Of a stretch of DNA of 33,974 nucleotides, positions 7,912 to 14,018 are shown piece after piece. Within the stretch, counting starts at the first letter, position 1; each line of letters begins with the position of its first letter. Location: positions 1 through 33,974 of the forward strand of contig USRP01000006.1 of NCBI GenBank assembly GCA_900557185.1, written 5' to 3'. A program made the translations under genes and the position numbers. Source of the DNA: an uncultured Mycoplasmatota bacterium (GTDB lineage: Bacteria; Bacillota_I; Bacilli_A; RF39; UBA660). Under the pieces are notes generated by a model, which was not told the origin of the DNA, ran no database searches, and saw nothing but the letters and a program-made list of their open reading frames with translations.

Positions 7912-7930
7912 TTGACTTTCTGCTTTTTTT
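7901..7930 (+). terminator. Rho-independent terminator of ruvA-ruvB-miaA
   Basis: GCGGAAAGT, loop GATTG, ACTTTCTGC (one G-U pair) and then seven T. The hairpin includes the last miaA codons and its TGA stop. Confidence 0.9.
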
Positions 7931-7940
7931 CATAGATAAT
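7912..7940 (+). promoter_or_regulatory. Promoter of the deaminase-acetyltransferase unit
   Basis: TTGACT (7912-7917), a 17-bp spacer and GATAAT (7935-7940). The -35 box lies inside the miaA terminator hairpin. Transcription would begin near 7947, leaving a leader of about 97 bases before the start codon at 8044, much longer than for other genes here. Confidence 0.55.
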
Positions 7941-7961
7941 GAAGGTGTAACAAGAAAGGAG

Positions 7962-8009
7962 TGTGATCAAATGTATATAAGTTACAAATGTGATGGGGAT
8001 TTGATCACA
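7962..8009. repeat. 11-bp perfect inverted repeat in the deaminase leader
   Basis: TGTGATCAAAT (7962-7972) and ATTTGATCACA (7999-8009) are exact reverse complements separated by 26 bases. In RNA the hairpin would cover the start codon of the 16-codon leader ORF and lie 21 bases upstream of the deaminase ribosome site, which it leaves free. There is no following T-run, so it is not a terminator. It could instead be a pair of DNA operator half-sites, each centred on TGATCA. Confidence 0.65.
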
Positions 8010-8021
8010 GTAAGTGATTAA
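7971..8021 (+). CDS. Putative 16-residue leader peptide upstream of the deaminase
   Basis: ATG at 7971, TAA at 8019-8021, product MYISYKCDGDLITVSD. AAAGGAG ends 9 bases before the ATG, so translation is plausible. It lies between the predicted promoter and the AGGAGG of the deaminase gene, and its start codon and codons 10-13 form the two arms of an inverted repeat. The peptide matches nothing I recognise. It may be a regulatory leader or a chance ORF; coding has no independent support. Confidence 0.4.
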   Translation: MYISYKCDGDLITVSD

Positions 8022-8043
8022 ATCCGATATAGGAGGATTTAAA

Positions 8044-8457
8044 ATGAATATTTGGGATGAATTGTATGAAAGAGCAAAAGAGAAGTTAAACCCCAGAACA
8101 ATATCACCCTTTATTGAAGCAGGAGGCGTGGCTGCAGCAATTTTAACTGACCAAGGAAATATTTATACAGGAGTTTGTATTGATACTGCTTCTACACTTG
8201 GTATGTGTGCAGAGAGAAATGCGATTGCGAATATGATTACCAATGGTGAAAGTCGTATTGTAAAACTTGTCTGTGTTACGAGAGATGGAAATGTTGGAAT
8301 GCCATGTGGAGCATGTCGAGAATATTTGATGCAGTTAGATAAAAATAGTAAAGATATTGAGATTTTAGATAATTTGGCTACGAAAGAAGTAGTCAGATTA
8401 GAAGAACTTGTTCCAAAGTGGTGGGGATATGAACGATTCGAGAATGATTCTCATTGA
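8044..8457 (+). CDS. Cytidine deaminase-like zinc hydrolase, divergent substrate pocket
   Basis: 137 residues. The zinc and catalytic motifs of the cytidine deaminase superfamily are intact: CAERNAI (Cys and the proton-shuttling Glu) and PCGACRE (two Cys). The ribose-binding stretch is unusual: where classical Cdd has a NIENA-type motif this protein has GVCIDTAS, so the conserved Asn and Glu are replaced. It therefore may act on another amine, as blasticidin-S deaminase does, rather than on free cytidine. ATG 8044 is 7 bases from AGGAGG. The end overlaps the GNAT gene by 29 bases. Annotating it as Cdd would be defensible but less precise. Confidence 0.8.
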   Translation: MNIWDELYERAKEKLNPRTISPFIEAGGVAAAILTDQGNIYTGVCIDTASTLGMCAERNAIANMITNGESRIVKLVCVTRDGNVGMPCGACREYLMQLDKNSKDIEILDNLATKEVVRLEELVPKWWGYERFENDSH

Positions 8458-8983
8458 ACCAGAACTGAAAGAATATTGGTATGAGAAACAGTTATTAGAA
8501 GATCCTAAGACGATGGATTATAATGCGGGATATGATGTTACTTATGCAGGTTATCATTATGATACAGGTTGTATTGATTTTCCTGAAGATAAATGGCAAG
8601 CATCTTATCAAAAAAGAAAAACAACTAATCGCTTTTTTGCCTATTTAAAAGATACTGTAAAAGATTGTTATGTTGGTTATGTGAATTACCAATATAATCC
8701 GACAGAAAAAAGATATGAATGTGGAATTTTAATAGAAGCTAAATATCGTGGATTAGGTTATTCTAAAGACGGCTTATATTTACTTTGTGATACTGCATTT
8801 AAAAATGGAGTCGATGCTTTATATGATGACTTTGAGAAAGATAGAGTAGGAGCTATGAAACTGTTTCGAGAAGTGGGATTTCAAATTGTTGAAACATCTA
8901 CTTGGAAGAAATTTGATGATATGGTAGAAGGGGTTACCATTTGCTTAACAAAAGAACAATTTTACAAGAAAAAAGAGAATTGA
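8429..8983 (+). CDS. GNAT-family N-acetyltransferase
   Basis: About 184 residues. The central and C-terminal parts show the GNAT pattern: strands around CYVGYVNYQYN and YECGILIEAKYRGLGYSKDGLYLLCDTAF (the R-G-x-G-Y acetyl-CoA loop), then GAMKLFREVGFQIVE, the late helix-strand typical of the fold. The substrate cannot be told. Its start is uncertain: ATG 8429 has GGTGG 4 bases before it; ATG 8444 (MILIEPEL) would also fit family starts. Either way it overlaps the deaminase gene, so translation is coupled and the two products may work in one process. Its last codons form the left arm of a bidirectional terminator. Confidence 0.8.
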   Translation: MNDSRMILIEPELKEYWYEKQLLEDPKTMDYNAGYDVTYAGYHYDTGCIDFPEDKWQASYQKRKTTNRFFAYLKDTVKDCYVGYVNYQYNPTEKRYECGILIEAKYRGLGYSKDGLYLLCDTAFKNGVDALYDDFEKDRVGAMKLFREVGFQIVETSTWKKFDDMVEGVTICLTKEQFYKKKEN

Positions 8984-8999
8984 TAATAATTCTCTTTTT
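8970..8999. terminator. Bidirectional Rho-independent terminator
   Basis: AAAAAGAGAATT, loop GATAAT, AATTCTCTTTTT form a perfect 12-bp stem with A and T runs on the two sides. It serves the rightward GNAT gene and the leftward transglutaminase-like gene, overlapping the last codons of both. Confidence 0.92.
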
Positions 9000-9927
9000 A
9001 TATTCCTTCACGATAAATATTTTGGTCAAAGGTATGATGAAGGGAATCTTTTTGTAATAACTCTGTACCTGTAATTAAGAAGTAATGATCTAGTAATATA
9101 TTTTGATGGGTATTTACAACTGGATCATCCCAAGTTAAATCGATATGTTTCCATGCTCCATTGACATACGCTAAATTCCATACGTGTTCAGTGTTAGATA
9201 TTTTATAATTTGGAACCCCGAAACGATTTAAGAATAATGCCATGGTATCAGAATATCCACCACATAAAGCAATATGATATTTTAATGTTCCATAAGCAGT
9301 ATGTGTTGATTTTTTATTTTTATAGTCTTCATTATTTAAATTTTCTGCTCCAACACTATCGTATACTGTGTGATTAATAATATAATCATGTGCTGCTTTT
9401 ATTTTTTGTTCTAGTGTCATTTGATCGTTGATAATTTCTTGATAGATGTTATCAACTTCTTTTTCAATAAATTCAATCTGTTCTTTGGAATATGTTTTTT
9501 CAACTTCAACGTGAATTTTACCAAAATTATTGATATCGATATATAAATGATTAAAACTATTGTATGGGTGAACAAAATTATTAAAATTAGATAATTCTTC
9601 CGGATTTTCTGTTAAAGATTTCGCATCTTGAAAACAGCTATCGTAATTTTCATCACAGAAGAATGTAAATTCACTCCAACCATTATTTAAAATCGTATAA
9701 ATAATATTTAGTAGATCTTGTCTACTGTTTGGTTTAAAATCTGTTGTTTCTTTGATGTAAGCGATATCTAATGTTTGTTTATATTGATTAGAAGCTTTAA
9801 TTACCATATCGTTCTTATAAATAAAGTTTTCCATAAAGAAGCGAGCAATTGGCTTACTATATAAAAATACACAAATTAAAAGTACAAAAGCAATCATTGT
9901 ATATAAAAATCTTTTCATTTGTTTCAT
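8998..9927 (-). CDS. Membrane-anchored or secreted transglutaminase-like protein
   Basis: 309 residues. A basic start (MKQMKRF) and one hydrophobic segment at about 7-24 form a signal anchor or uncleaved signal peptide. The C-terminal half has the transglutaminase-core triad in order: Cys in ALCGGYSDT, His in EHVWNLAYV and Asp in HIDLTWDDP. The middle region (about 40-150) is acidic and unassigned. Bacterial members act outside the cell as proteases or peptide cross-linkers, often on wall-linked substrates; the target here is unknown. The minus-strand ATG is 4 bases from AGGTGA. It has its own promoter and shares a terminator with the convergent GNAT gene. Confidence 0.85.
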   Translation of the reverse strand: MKQMKRFLYTMIAFVLLICVFLYSKPIARFFMENFIYKNDMVIKASNQYKQTLDIAYIKETTDFKPNSRQDLLNIIYTILNNGWSEFTFFCDENYDSCFQDAKSLTENPEELSNFNNFVHPYNSFNHLYIDINNFGKIHVEVEKTYSKEQIEFIEKEVDNIYQEIINDQMTLEQKIKAAHDYIINHTVYDSVGAENLNNEDYKNKKSTHTAYGTLKYHIALCGGYSDTMALFLNRFGVPNYKISNTEHVWNLAYVNGAWKHIDLTWDDPVVNTHQNILLDHYFLITGTELLQKDSLHHTFDQNIYREGI

Positions 9928-9943
9928 ACTATCACCTAATTTT

Positions 9944-9952
9944 ATTATATCA
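9944..9952 (-). promoter_or_regulatory. Extended -10 promoter of the transglutaminase-like gene
   Basis: Read on the minus strand, TGATATAAT. The predicted transcript starts near 9937, about 10 bases before the ATG at 9927. The -10 lies just upstream of the rpsT terminator region. Confidence 0.5.
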
Positions 9953-9961
9953 AATGTAGAT

Positions 9962-9987
9962 AAAAAAAAGAAGTAATTTCTTACTCC
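9962..9987 (-). terminator. Rho-independent terminator of rpsT
   Basis: On the minus strand GGAGTAA, a GAAA tetraloop and TTACTTC pair over 7 bp (one G-U), followed by eight T. The left arm contains the end of rpsT and its TAA stop. Confidence 0.85.
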
Positions 9988-10244
9988 ATTTCATTAACCT
10001 TTTTTGTTAAACGTGATTTATTACGAGCAACATTGTTTGCTTTAATAGCACCTTTGCTTTTTGCTTTATCGATTGCTTTGATGGCTACACCTAATTTATC
10101 TTTTGCCAATTCTTTATCATTTGCTTTTACAGCTCTTTCAACATTTTTGATTGCTGTTTTCATAGTTGCTGTATAAGTATTATTTTCCGCTTCTCTTTTA
10201 ATATTTTGTTTGATTTTTTTCTTCGCATTCTTCATATTTGCCAT
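9981..10244 (-). CDS. rpsT: 30S ribosomal protein S20
   Basis: 87 residues, usual for S20. Very basic helical protein that binds 16S rRNA early in small-subunit assembly. The sequence starts MANMKNAKKKIKQNIK and shows the family's Lys/Ala-rich pattern through TAIKNVERAVKANDKELAK and KGAIKANNVARNKSRL. The start codon at 10244 (minus strand) has GGAGGTG 6 bases upstream; an in-frame ATG further up overlaps that site and is rejected. It is transcribed divergently from gpr, the same arrangement as in Bacillus. Confidence 0.97.
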   Translation of the reverse strand: MANMKNAKKKIKQNIKREAENNTYTATMKTAIKNVERAVKANDKELAKDKLGVAIKAIDKAKSKGAIKANNVARNKSRLTKKVNEME

Positions 10245-10277
10245 AAGTTTCACCTCCAAGTTCTCTTGAACATCATT

Positions 10278-10306
10278 ATTTTAGCAGAAAAACAAAAGAA
10301 ATGCAA
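10278..10306 (-). promoter_or_regulatory. Promoter of rpsT
   Basis: On the minus strand TTGCAT (10306-10301), 17-bp spacer and TAAAAT (10283-10278), with TG-C before the -10. This is a complete extended -10 promoter. Confidence 0.65.
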
Positions 10307-10333
10307 TAAAAAGACCTATTTTTGGTAAAAATA
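10303..10333 (+). promoter_or_regulatory. Possible sigma-F type promoter of gpr
   Basis: GGTAAAAATA (10324-10333) fits the sigma-F -10 pattern GG-N-N-A-N-A-N-T-W at every fixed position. The best -35, GCAAT (10303-10307), 16 bp upstream, fits only three of five positions. In Bacillus gpr is forespore-transcribed by sigma-F and sigma-G, which makes the match interesting but not convincing. The start would be about 10 bases before the gpr ATG. Confidence 0.3.
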
Positions 10334-10349
10334 ATCATAGGTGATAAAA

Positions 10350-11387
10350 ATGGGACATGAAATACATTTTATGGGGAATTTACCTCGTACTGATTTAGCA
10401 ATTGATTTAATCGATCAAAATCAATCTACAGATGGTTTTACAAAGCAAGTAAAACAATATGACAATTGTAAAGTAACAAGTGTCAATATTTCTAAAATAG
10501 GTAGTAAACAGATTTCTAAAAAAGCAGGACATTATATTACGATTGAATTCGATGATGTCACGGATCATGAGAATGAACAAGAAGTATTAAAAGTAACGGC
10601 AGAAGAAGTAAAACATTTACTAGATACACTATCTATTTCTAAGGATGCTTCTTGTTTTATTGTTGGTCTTGGAAATGAAGATTCAACCCCTGATGCTTTG
10701 GGACCACTTTCTATTGACCATGTATTAGTGACCAATCATTTATTTGAATTAGGTGAAGTAGAAGACGGTTTTCGTAAGACTTATGCCTTAAATCCTGGGG
10801 TTATGGGAACGACAGGAATTGAAACAAGGGAGTTATTAAAAGGAATTGTCGATACTGTAAAACCTGATTTTATGATTGTTGTCGATGCTTTAGCGAGTGG
10901 TAGTGTCGAACGATTAAATAAAACGATTCAGATTACTGATACGGGAATTCATCCTGGTAGTGGGGTACAAAACAAACGAAAAGAAATTAGTTCAGATTAT
11001 TTTCACATCCCTGTCATAGCTATTGGAATTCCAACTGTGGTAGATGCTGCAACCATTGTGTCTGATACCATTTATTATATGCAGAAAAACTTCGCATATA
11101 TGAAAAAACAAATGACGAAACCATCTTCTAAATTAGCGGTTACAAGTGGAAATTATTTAAAAAAAGAGGTTGATATCAAACCGCAAGATAATGTCGAATT
11201 GATGGGTAAATTAGGAATGTTAACGGAAGAAGAGAGAAAACAATTAGTATTAGAAGTATTAACACCTATTGGTTATAATTTTATTGTTACACCGAAAGAA
11301 ATAGATTTTCTCATCCGTAAACTCGCTTATGTCATTGGCAGTGCCATTAATCATGCCCTACATGAGAATGTTTCTTTTGAACAATAA
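10350..11387 (+). CDS. gpr: Germination protease GPR
   Basis: 345 residues. An aspartic-type peptidase (family A25) that degrades small acid-soluble spore proteins when the spore germinates, releasing DNA and amino acids. The N-terminal RTDLAID (about 12-18) is the conserved stretch near the autoprocessing region. GLGNEDSTPDALGP (about 106-119) and MIVVDALASGSVERL hold the two conserved Asp; PGSGVQNKRKEIS and IPVIAIGIPTVVDA follow. The ATG at 10350 has AGGTGA 5 bases upstream; a GTG at 10341 lies in that site and is rejected. Its presence implies an endospore former. spoIIP follows after 58 bases. Confidence 0.96.
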   Translation: MGHEIHFMGNLPRTDLAIDLIDQNQSTDGFTKQVKQYDNCKVTSVNISKIGSKQISKKAGHYITIEFDDVTDHENEQEVLKVTAEEVKHLLDTLSISKDASCFIVGLGNEDSTPDALGPLSIDHVLVTNHLFELGEVEDGFRKTYALNPGVMGTTGIETRELLKGIVDTVKPDFMIVVDALASGSVERLNKTIQITDTGIHPGSGVQNKRKEISSDYFHIPVIAIGIPTVVDAATIVSDTIYYMQKNFAYMKKQMTKPSSKLAVTSGNYLKKEVDIKPQDNVELMGKLGMLTEEERKQLVLEVLTPIGYNFIVTPKEIDFLIRKLAYVIGSAINHALHENVSFEQ

Positions 11388-11393
11388 GATTTT

Positions 11394-11421
11394 TTGACAT
11401 AATTCCGATTCCTCTTATAGT
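11394..11421 (+). promoter_or_regulatory. Candidate promoter of spoIIP
   Basis: TTGACA (11394-11399), 16-bp spacer, TATAGT (11416-11421). This is a sigma-A-like match, although spoIIP is sigma-E controlled in Bacillus. GATAACACT just downstream is a weak sigma-E-like -10. Readthrough from gpr is also possible because no terminator separates the genes. Confidence 0.4.
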
Positions 11422-11445
11422 AAGATAACACTAGGAGGGATGGAT

Positions 11446-12432
11446 ATGTCAAAAAAATTTCATACGAAGAAAAAGAAAAAAAAGAAATATGTTTTCGTCA
11501 AACTGTTGTTACTAACTGTTCTCACATATCTTTCTTTTGAATGTACGACGTATTATATTTTAAAATCTAAATTAGCAACCTCCAATGAAGAATTTTTAAA
11601 CAATATGTTACGAGATTCTAATCATTATTTACTATATCAAAAGAGTGAAGAGAATATCATTCATAAGATTGGAAAATATTTTATGCATTTTGATTTATCG
11701 AATCCAAAAAGTCTGTTAGGAATGAATACAGATGGTGAGACAAGTAAACAAGTTGTGTCTTATCAAGAAAATGATAGTCAGGCAAAATTTATTCAAAATC
11801 CTACTCCTGAAAAGAAAGAAACTGGCCCAAAAGTATATATTTATAATACTCATCAAAGTGAAAGCTATAGTATGAAGACGTTAGAACCATATAATATTAC
11901 ACCTAGTGTGATGATGGCTTCTTATTTGATGAAAGAACATTTTCAAAAAAATCAAGTAGAGACTTTGGTTGAAGAAACTGATTTCACAAAATATTTGAAA
12001 GAACATCATTTGAATCATGCGGCAAGTTATCAAGTAAGTAGAGAATTTACTACCAATGTTTTGAAACAATATCCCAATTTAAAATTAATTATCGATTTAC
12101 ATCGTGATGCGATTCCTCATGATTCTTCTACCATTCAAATTGCGGGAAAGAATTATGCTAAAGTTCTATTCATTGTCGGTATGGATAATCCCAATTATCA
12201 AGCTAATTTAAATCTGGCAACAACCTTATCTAATCAAATTAACGAAAGTTATCCAAAGTTATCGAGAGGAATTATGAAGAAGTCAGGGAAGACTGTGAAC
12301 GGTCTTTATAATCAGGATTTAAATGCAAATATGATCTTATTAGAATTAGGTGCGAATGAGAATACGATTGATGAGGTACAAAATACAGTGGAAGCAATTA
12401 CACCTATTTTTAGTAGGTATGTGAATTCATGA
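11446..12432 (+). CDS. spoIIP: Stage II sporulation protein P (spore cell-wall amidase/endopeptidase)
   Basis: 328 residues. Cleaves peptidoglycan with SpoIID during forespore engulfment. A long Lys-rich start (residues 3-15) precedes one membrane anchor (about 19-38), then a linker and the amidase domain. Motifs are KVYIYNTHQSESY (zinc His and Glu), IIDLHRDAIPH (second metal site) and MILLELGANENTIDEV (catalytic Glu region). ATG 11446 is 7 bases from AGGAGG; an ATG six bases earlier is only one base from it and is unlikely to be used. The stop overlaps the next gene by 4 bases (ATGA), so the pair is translationally coupled. Confidence 0.95.
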   Translation: MSKKFHTKKKKKKKYVFVKLLLLTVLTYLSFECTTYYILKSKLATSNEEFLNNMLRDSNHYLLYQKSEENIIHKIGKYFMHFDLSNPKSLLGMNTDGETSKQVVSYQENDSQAKFIQNPTPEKKETGPKVYIYNTHQSESYSMKTLEPYNITPSVMMASYLMKEHFQKNQVETLVEETDFTKYLKEHHLNHAASYQVSREFTTNVLKQYPNLKLIIDLHRDAIPHDSSTIQIAGKNYAKVLFIVGMDNPNYQANLNLATTLSNQINESYPKLSRGIMKKSGKTVNGLYNQDLNANMILLELGANENTIDEVQNTVEAITPIFSRYVNS

Positions 12433-12776
12433 TTAAAAAAGAAGATAAGATTAAGATATATAAACGTTGTTTTAAGTATTTTATGATTGCTTCTTTTATT
12501 ACTTTTTTGACACTGTATTTGTCGCAGGAAACTGGTTACTATGAGTATGATATGAGGAGGAAGACGAGTTTTACGAAAGCTCAAATTGAACAGTTTGAGA
12601 AGGATGTGGAAGCAGGTAAAAAAGTGGACATTGAAGATTATTTACAACAACCTGATCGTAATTATGGAAATAAGATGTCTGATTTAGGCTATAGTATCTC
12701 TAGTAAGATTGGAAGTAGTGTCAAATTTGGGGTTGACAAGTTATTTGGAATGTTGAATAAAATGGTCGATGAATAG
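12429..12776 (+). CDS. Small single-pass membrane protein in the YqxA position
   Basis: 115 residues. One membrane segment at about 17-36, then a hydrophilic domain (TSFTKAQIEQFEKDVEAG...) and a C-terminal amphipathic stretch. It starts inside the spoIIP stop (ATGA overlap), so it is coupled to spoIIP. In Bacillus a small protein, YqxA, sits between spoIIP and lepA; size and place agree, but I cannot show homology from sequence alone. A role in engulfment with SpoIIP is an inference from position. Confidence 0.75.
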   Translation: MIKKEDKIKIYKRCFKYFMIASFITFLTLYLSQETGYYEYDMRRKTSFTKAQIEQFEKDVEAGKKVDIEDYLQQPDRNYGNKMSDLGYSISSKIGSSVKFGVDKLFGMLNKMVDE

Positions 12777-12805
12777 TTGTAAAAATTGGGAAAACATGAT
12801 AAACT
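12777..12805 (+). promoter_or_regulatory. Promoter of the second prepilin operon
   Basis: TTGTAA (12777-12782), 17-bp spacer and TAAACT (12800-12805) with TG-A before it. The -35 begins directly after the stop codon of the upstream gene. The predicted transcript starts near 12812, 14 bases before the ATG. Confidence 0.55.
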
Positions 12806-12825
12806 AAGGGCAAGTTGGTGATAAC

Positions 12826-13437
12826 ATGAGTTTGAAAGAAATTCTAGAGACAAGAGATTTGAGTTATTATAAAGATCATATTAGGAGTATTGTTAATCGA
12901 GAAGATGATTTAGATAGTGCGATTTTAATTCAAAAGAAGAGAAATGACTCTCTGTATGAATTTTATAAAAACTTCTATGATAACCCGAAAGGGGATTTAC
13001 TAGAAATTGTCGATTTAGATAAAAAGTACTATGACAAGATTAAAAAATTACGTCCTGATGATAAACCATTGAAATATGAGAAAGTATATCAAAATATGTT
13101 TGGTTGTTCTTATATGGATGGGCTCTATATGATTGTCCAAGATTTTAAGAAACCTGATTTGAATATTGTCTTGCCAAGAGAAGATACGGATATGTTATCT
13201 GATGAGGAAAAACGTCGTTATTATGCAGCTCTTATTTTAGAAAATGAACATTTTAGAGAGCGTGTAGAAGCGATTAATGGAACAACGTTATCTTTCTTAT
13301 TGGGAGATTATATTACACTGAGTGATGTCGATTACAAAAGAGTATTAGCAGCACTTAAGAAGCATAAAATTCGCGAAGGAATTTTAGAAAATATCGAAAC
13401 ACAATTAAATGAATTTTTTAAAGGGGAAAGTGAGTAA
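12826..13437 (+). CDS. Unknown soluble, charged protein
   Basis: 203 residues, no signal peptide or membrane segment. Rich in Lys, Asp and Glu and probably mostly helical. A Tyr-rich central part (KYEKVYQNMFGCSYMDGLYMIVQ) and the C-terminal RVLAALKKHKIREGILENIE stand out. I do not recognise the family. GGTGAT precedes the ATG by 3 bases. It leads a three-gene operon that ends with a prepilin-like protein; one base separates it from the next gene. Cytoplasmic location and a supporting role are inferences. Confidence 0.75.
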   Translation: MSLKEILETRDLSYYKDHIRSIVNREDDLDSAILIQKKRNDSLYEFYKNFYDNPKGDLLEIVDLDKKYYDKIKKLRPDDKPLKYEKVYQNMFGCSYMDGLYMIVQDFKKPDLNIVLPREDTDMLSDEEKRRYYAALILENEHFRERVEAINGTTLSFLLGDYITLSDVDYKRVLAALKKHKIREGILENIETQLNEFFKGESE

Positions 13438-13438
13438 T

Positions 13439-13990
13439 ATGAATAAAGAAAAAAGTATCTTATCTGCTACATTAGCAGAGTTAAATCCAGAATTGTTTTT
13501 TAATCCAGTATTTCAAAATTATTATTTAAAATTATTTAGTGATGTTAATTTTGAAAATGGTGTACGTGGTTTTCATACACCAACAAGTCATTCATTCTGT
13601 GGAGAACATTCAAAAGCAAAGATTGAATATAATCCTGAAGGTACGTTTACAATTTCTTATGTTGACTATGTAAAAAAGTCAGGACGTACTTTAGAAATTC
13701 AAAAAAAAGAGAACGGTTCTGTTTTATTTAAAACAAGATACGTTTTTCTATCAGAAGGCTTATTTTACCACATGACAGAAGAGCAAATGTTACAAGATGA
13801 TGTGATTTATCCAATCGATTATCAATATATTGGTTTTGATGAAAAAGCAATTGATGAACAAGAATATCAAAAAGATTGGATGTATCAAGTTAATTTTGCA
13901 GATAAAATGAAAGAAAATGGGATTGTACCAAAAGTTGAACATGTACATGGTATAAAGAGTGAATTAAATCAAACAGTTTCTCATCGATAG
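13439..13990 (+). CDS. Unknown soluble protein of the second prepilin operon
   Basis: 183 residues, no signal peptide or membrane segment. N-terminus MNKEKSILSATLAELNPELFF; a likely beta-rich middle (AKIEYNPEGTFTISYVDYV, TLEIQKKENGSVLFKTRYVF); a conserved-looking HVHGIKSE near the C-terminus. The family is not recognised. The ATG lies one base after the previous stop codon, with a GGGG/GTGA site inside the previous gene, so the two are translationally coupled. An in-frame TTG upstream overlaps that gene and is less likely. The prepilin-like gene follows after 28 bases. Confidence 0.75.
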   Translation: MNKEKSILSATLAELNPELFFNPVFQNYYLKLFSDVNFENGVRGFHTPTSHSFCGEHSKAKIEYNPEGTFTISYVDYVKKSGRTLEIQKKENGSVLFKTRYVFLSEGLFYHMTEEQMLQDDVIYPIDYQYIGFDEKAIDEQEYQKDWMYQVNFADKMKENGIVPKVEHVHGIKSELNQTVSHR

Positions 13991-14018
13991 TAATATGAAA
14001 AAGTAAGAAGGTATAGGT

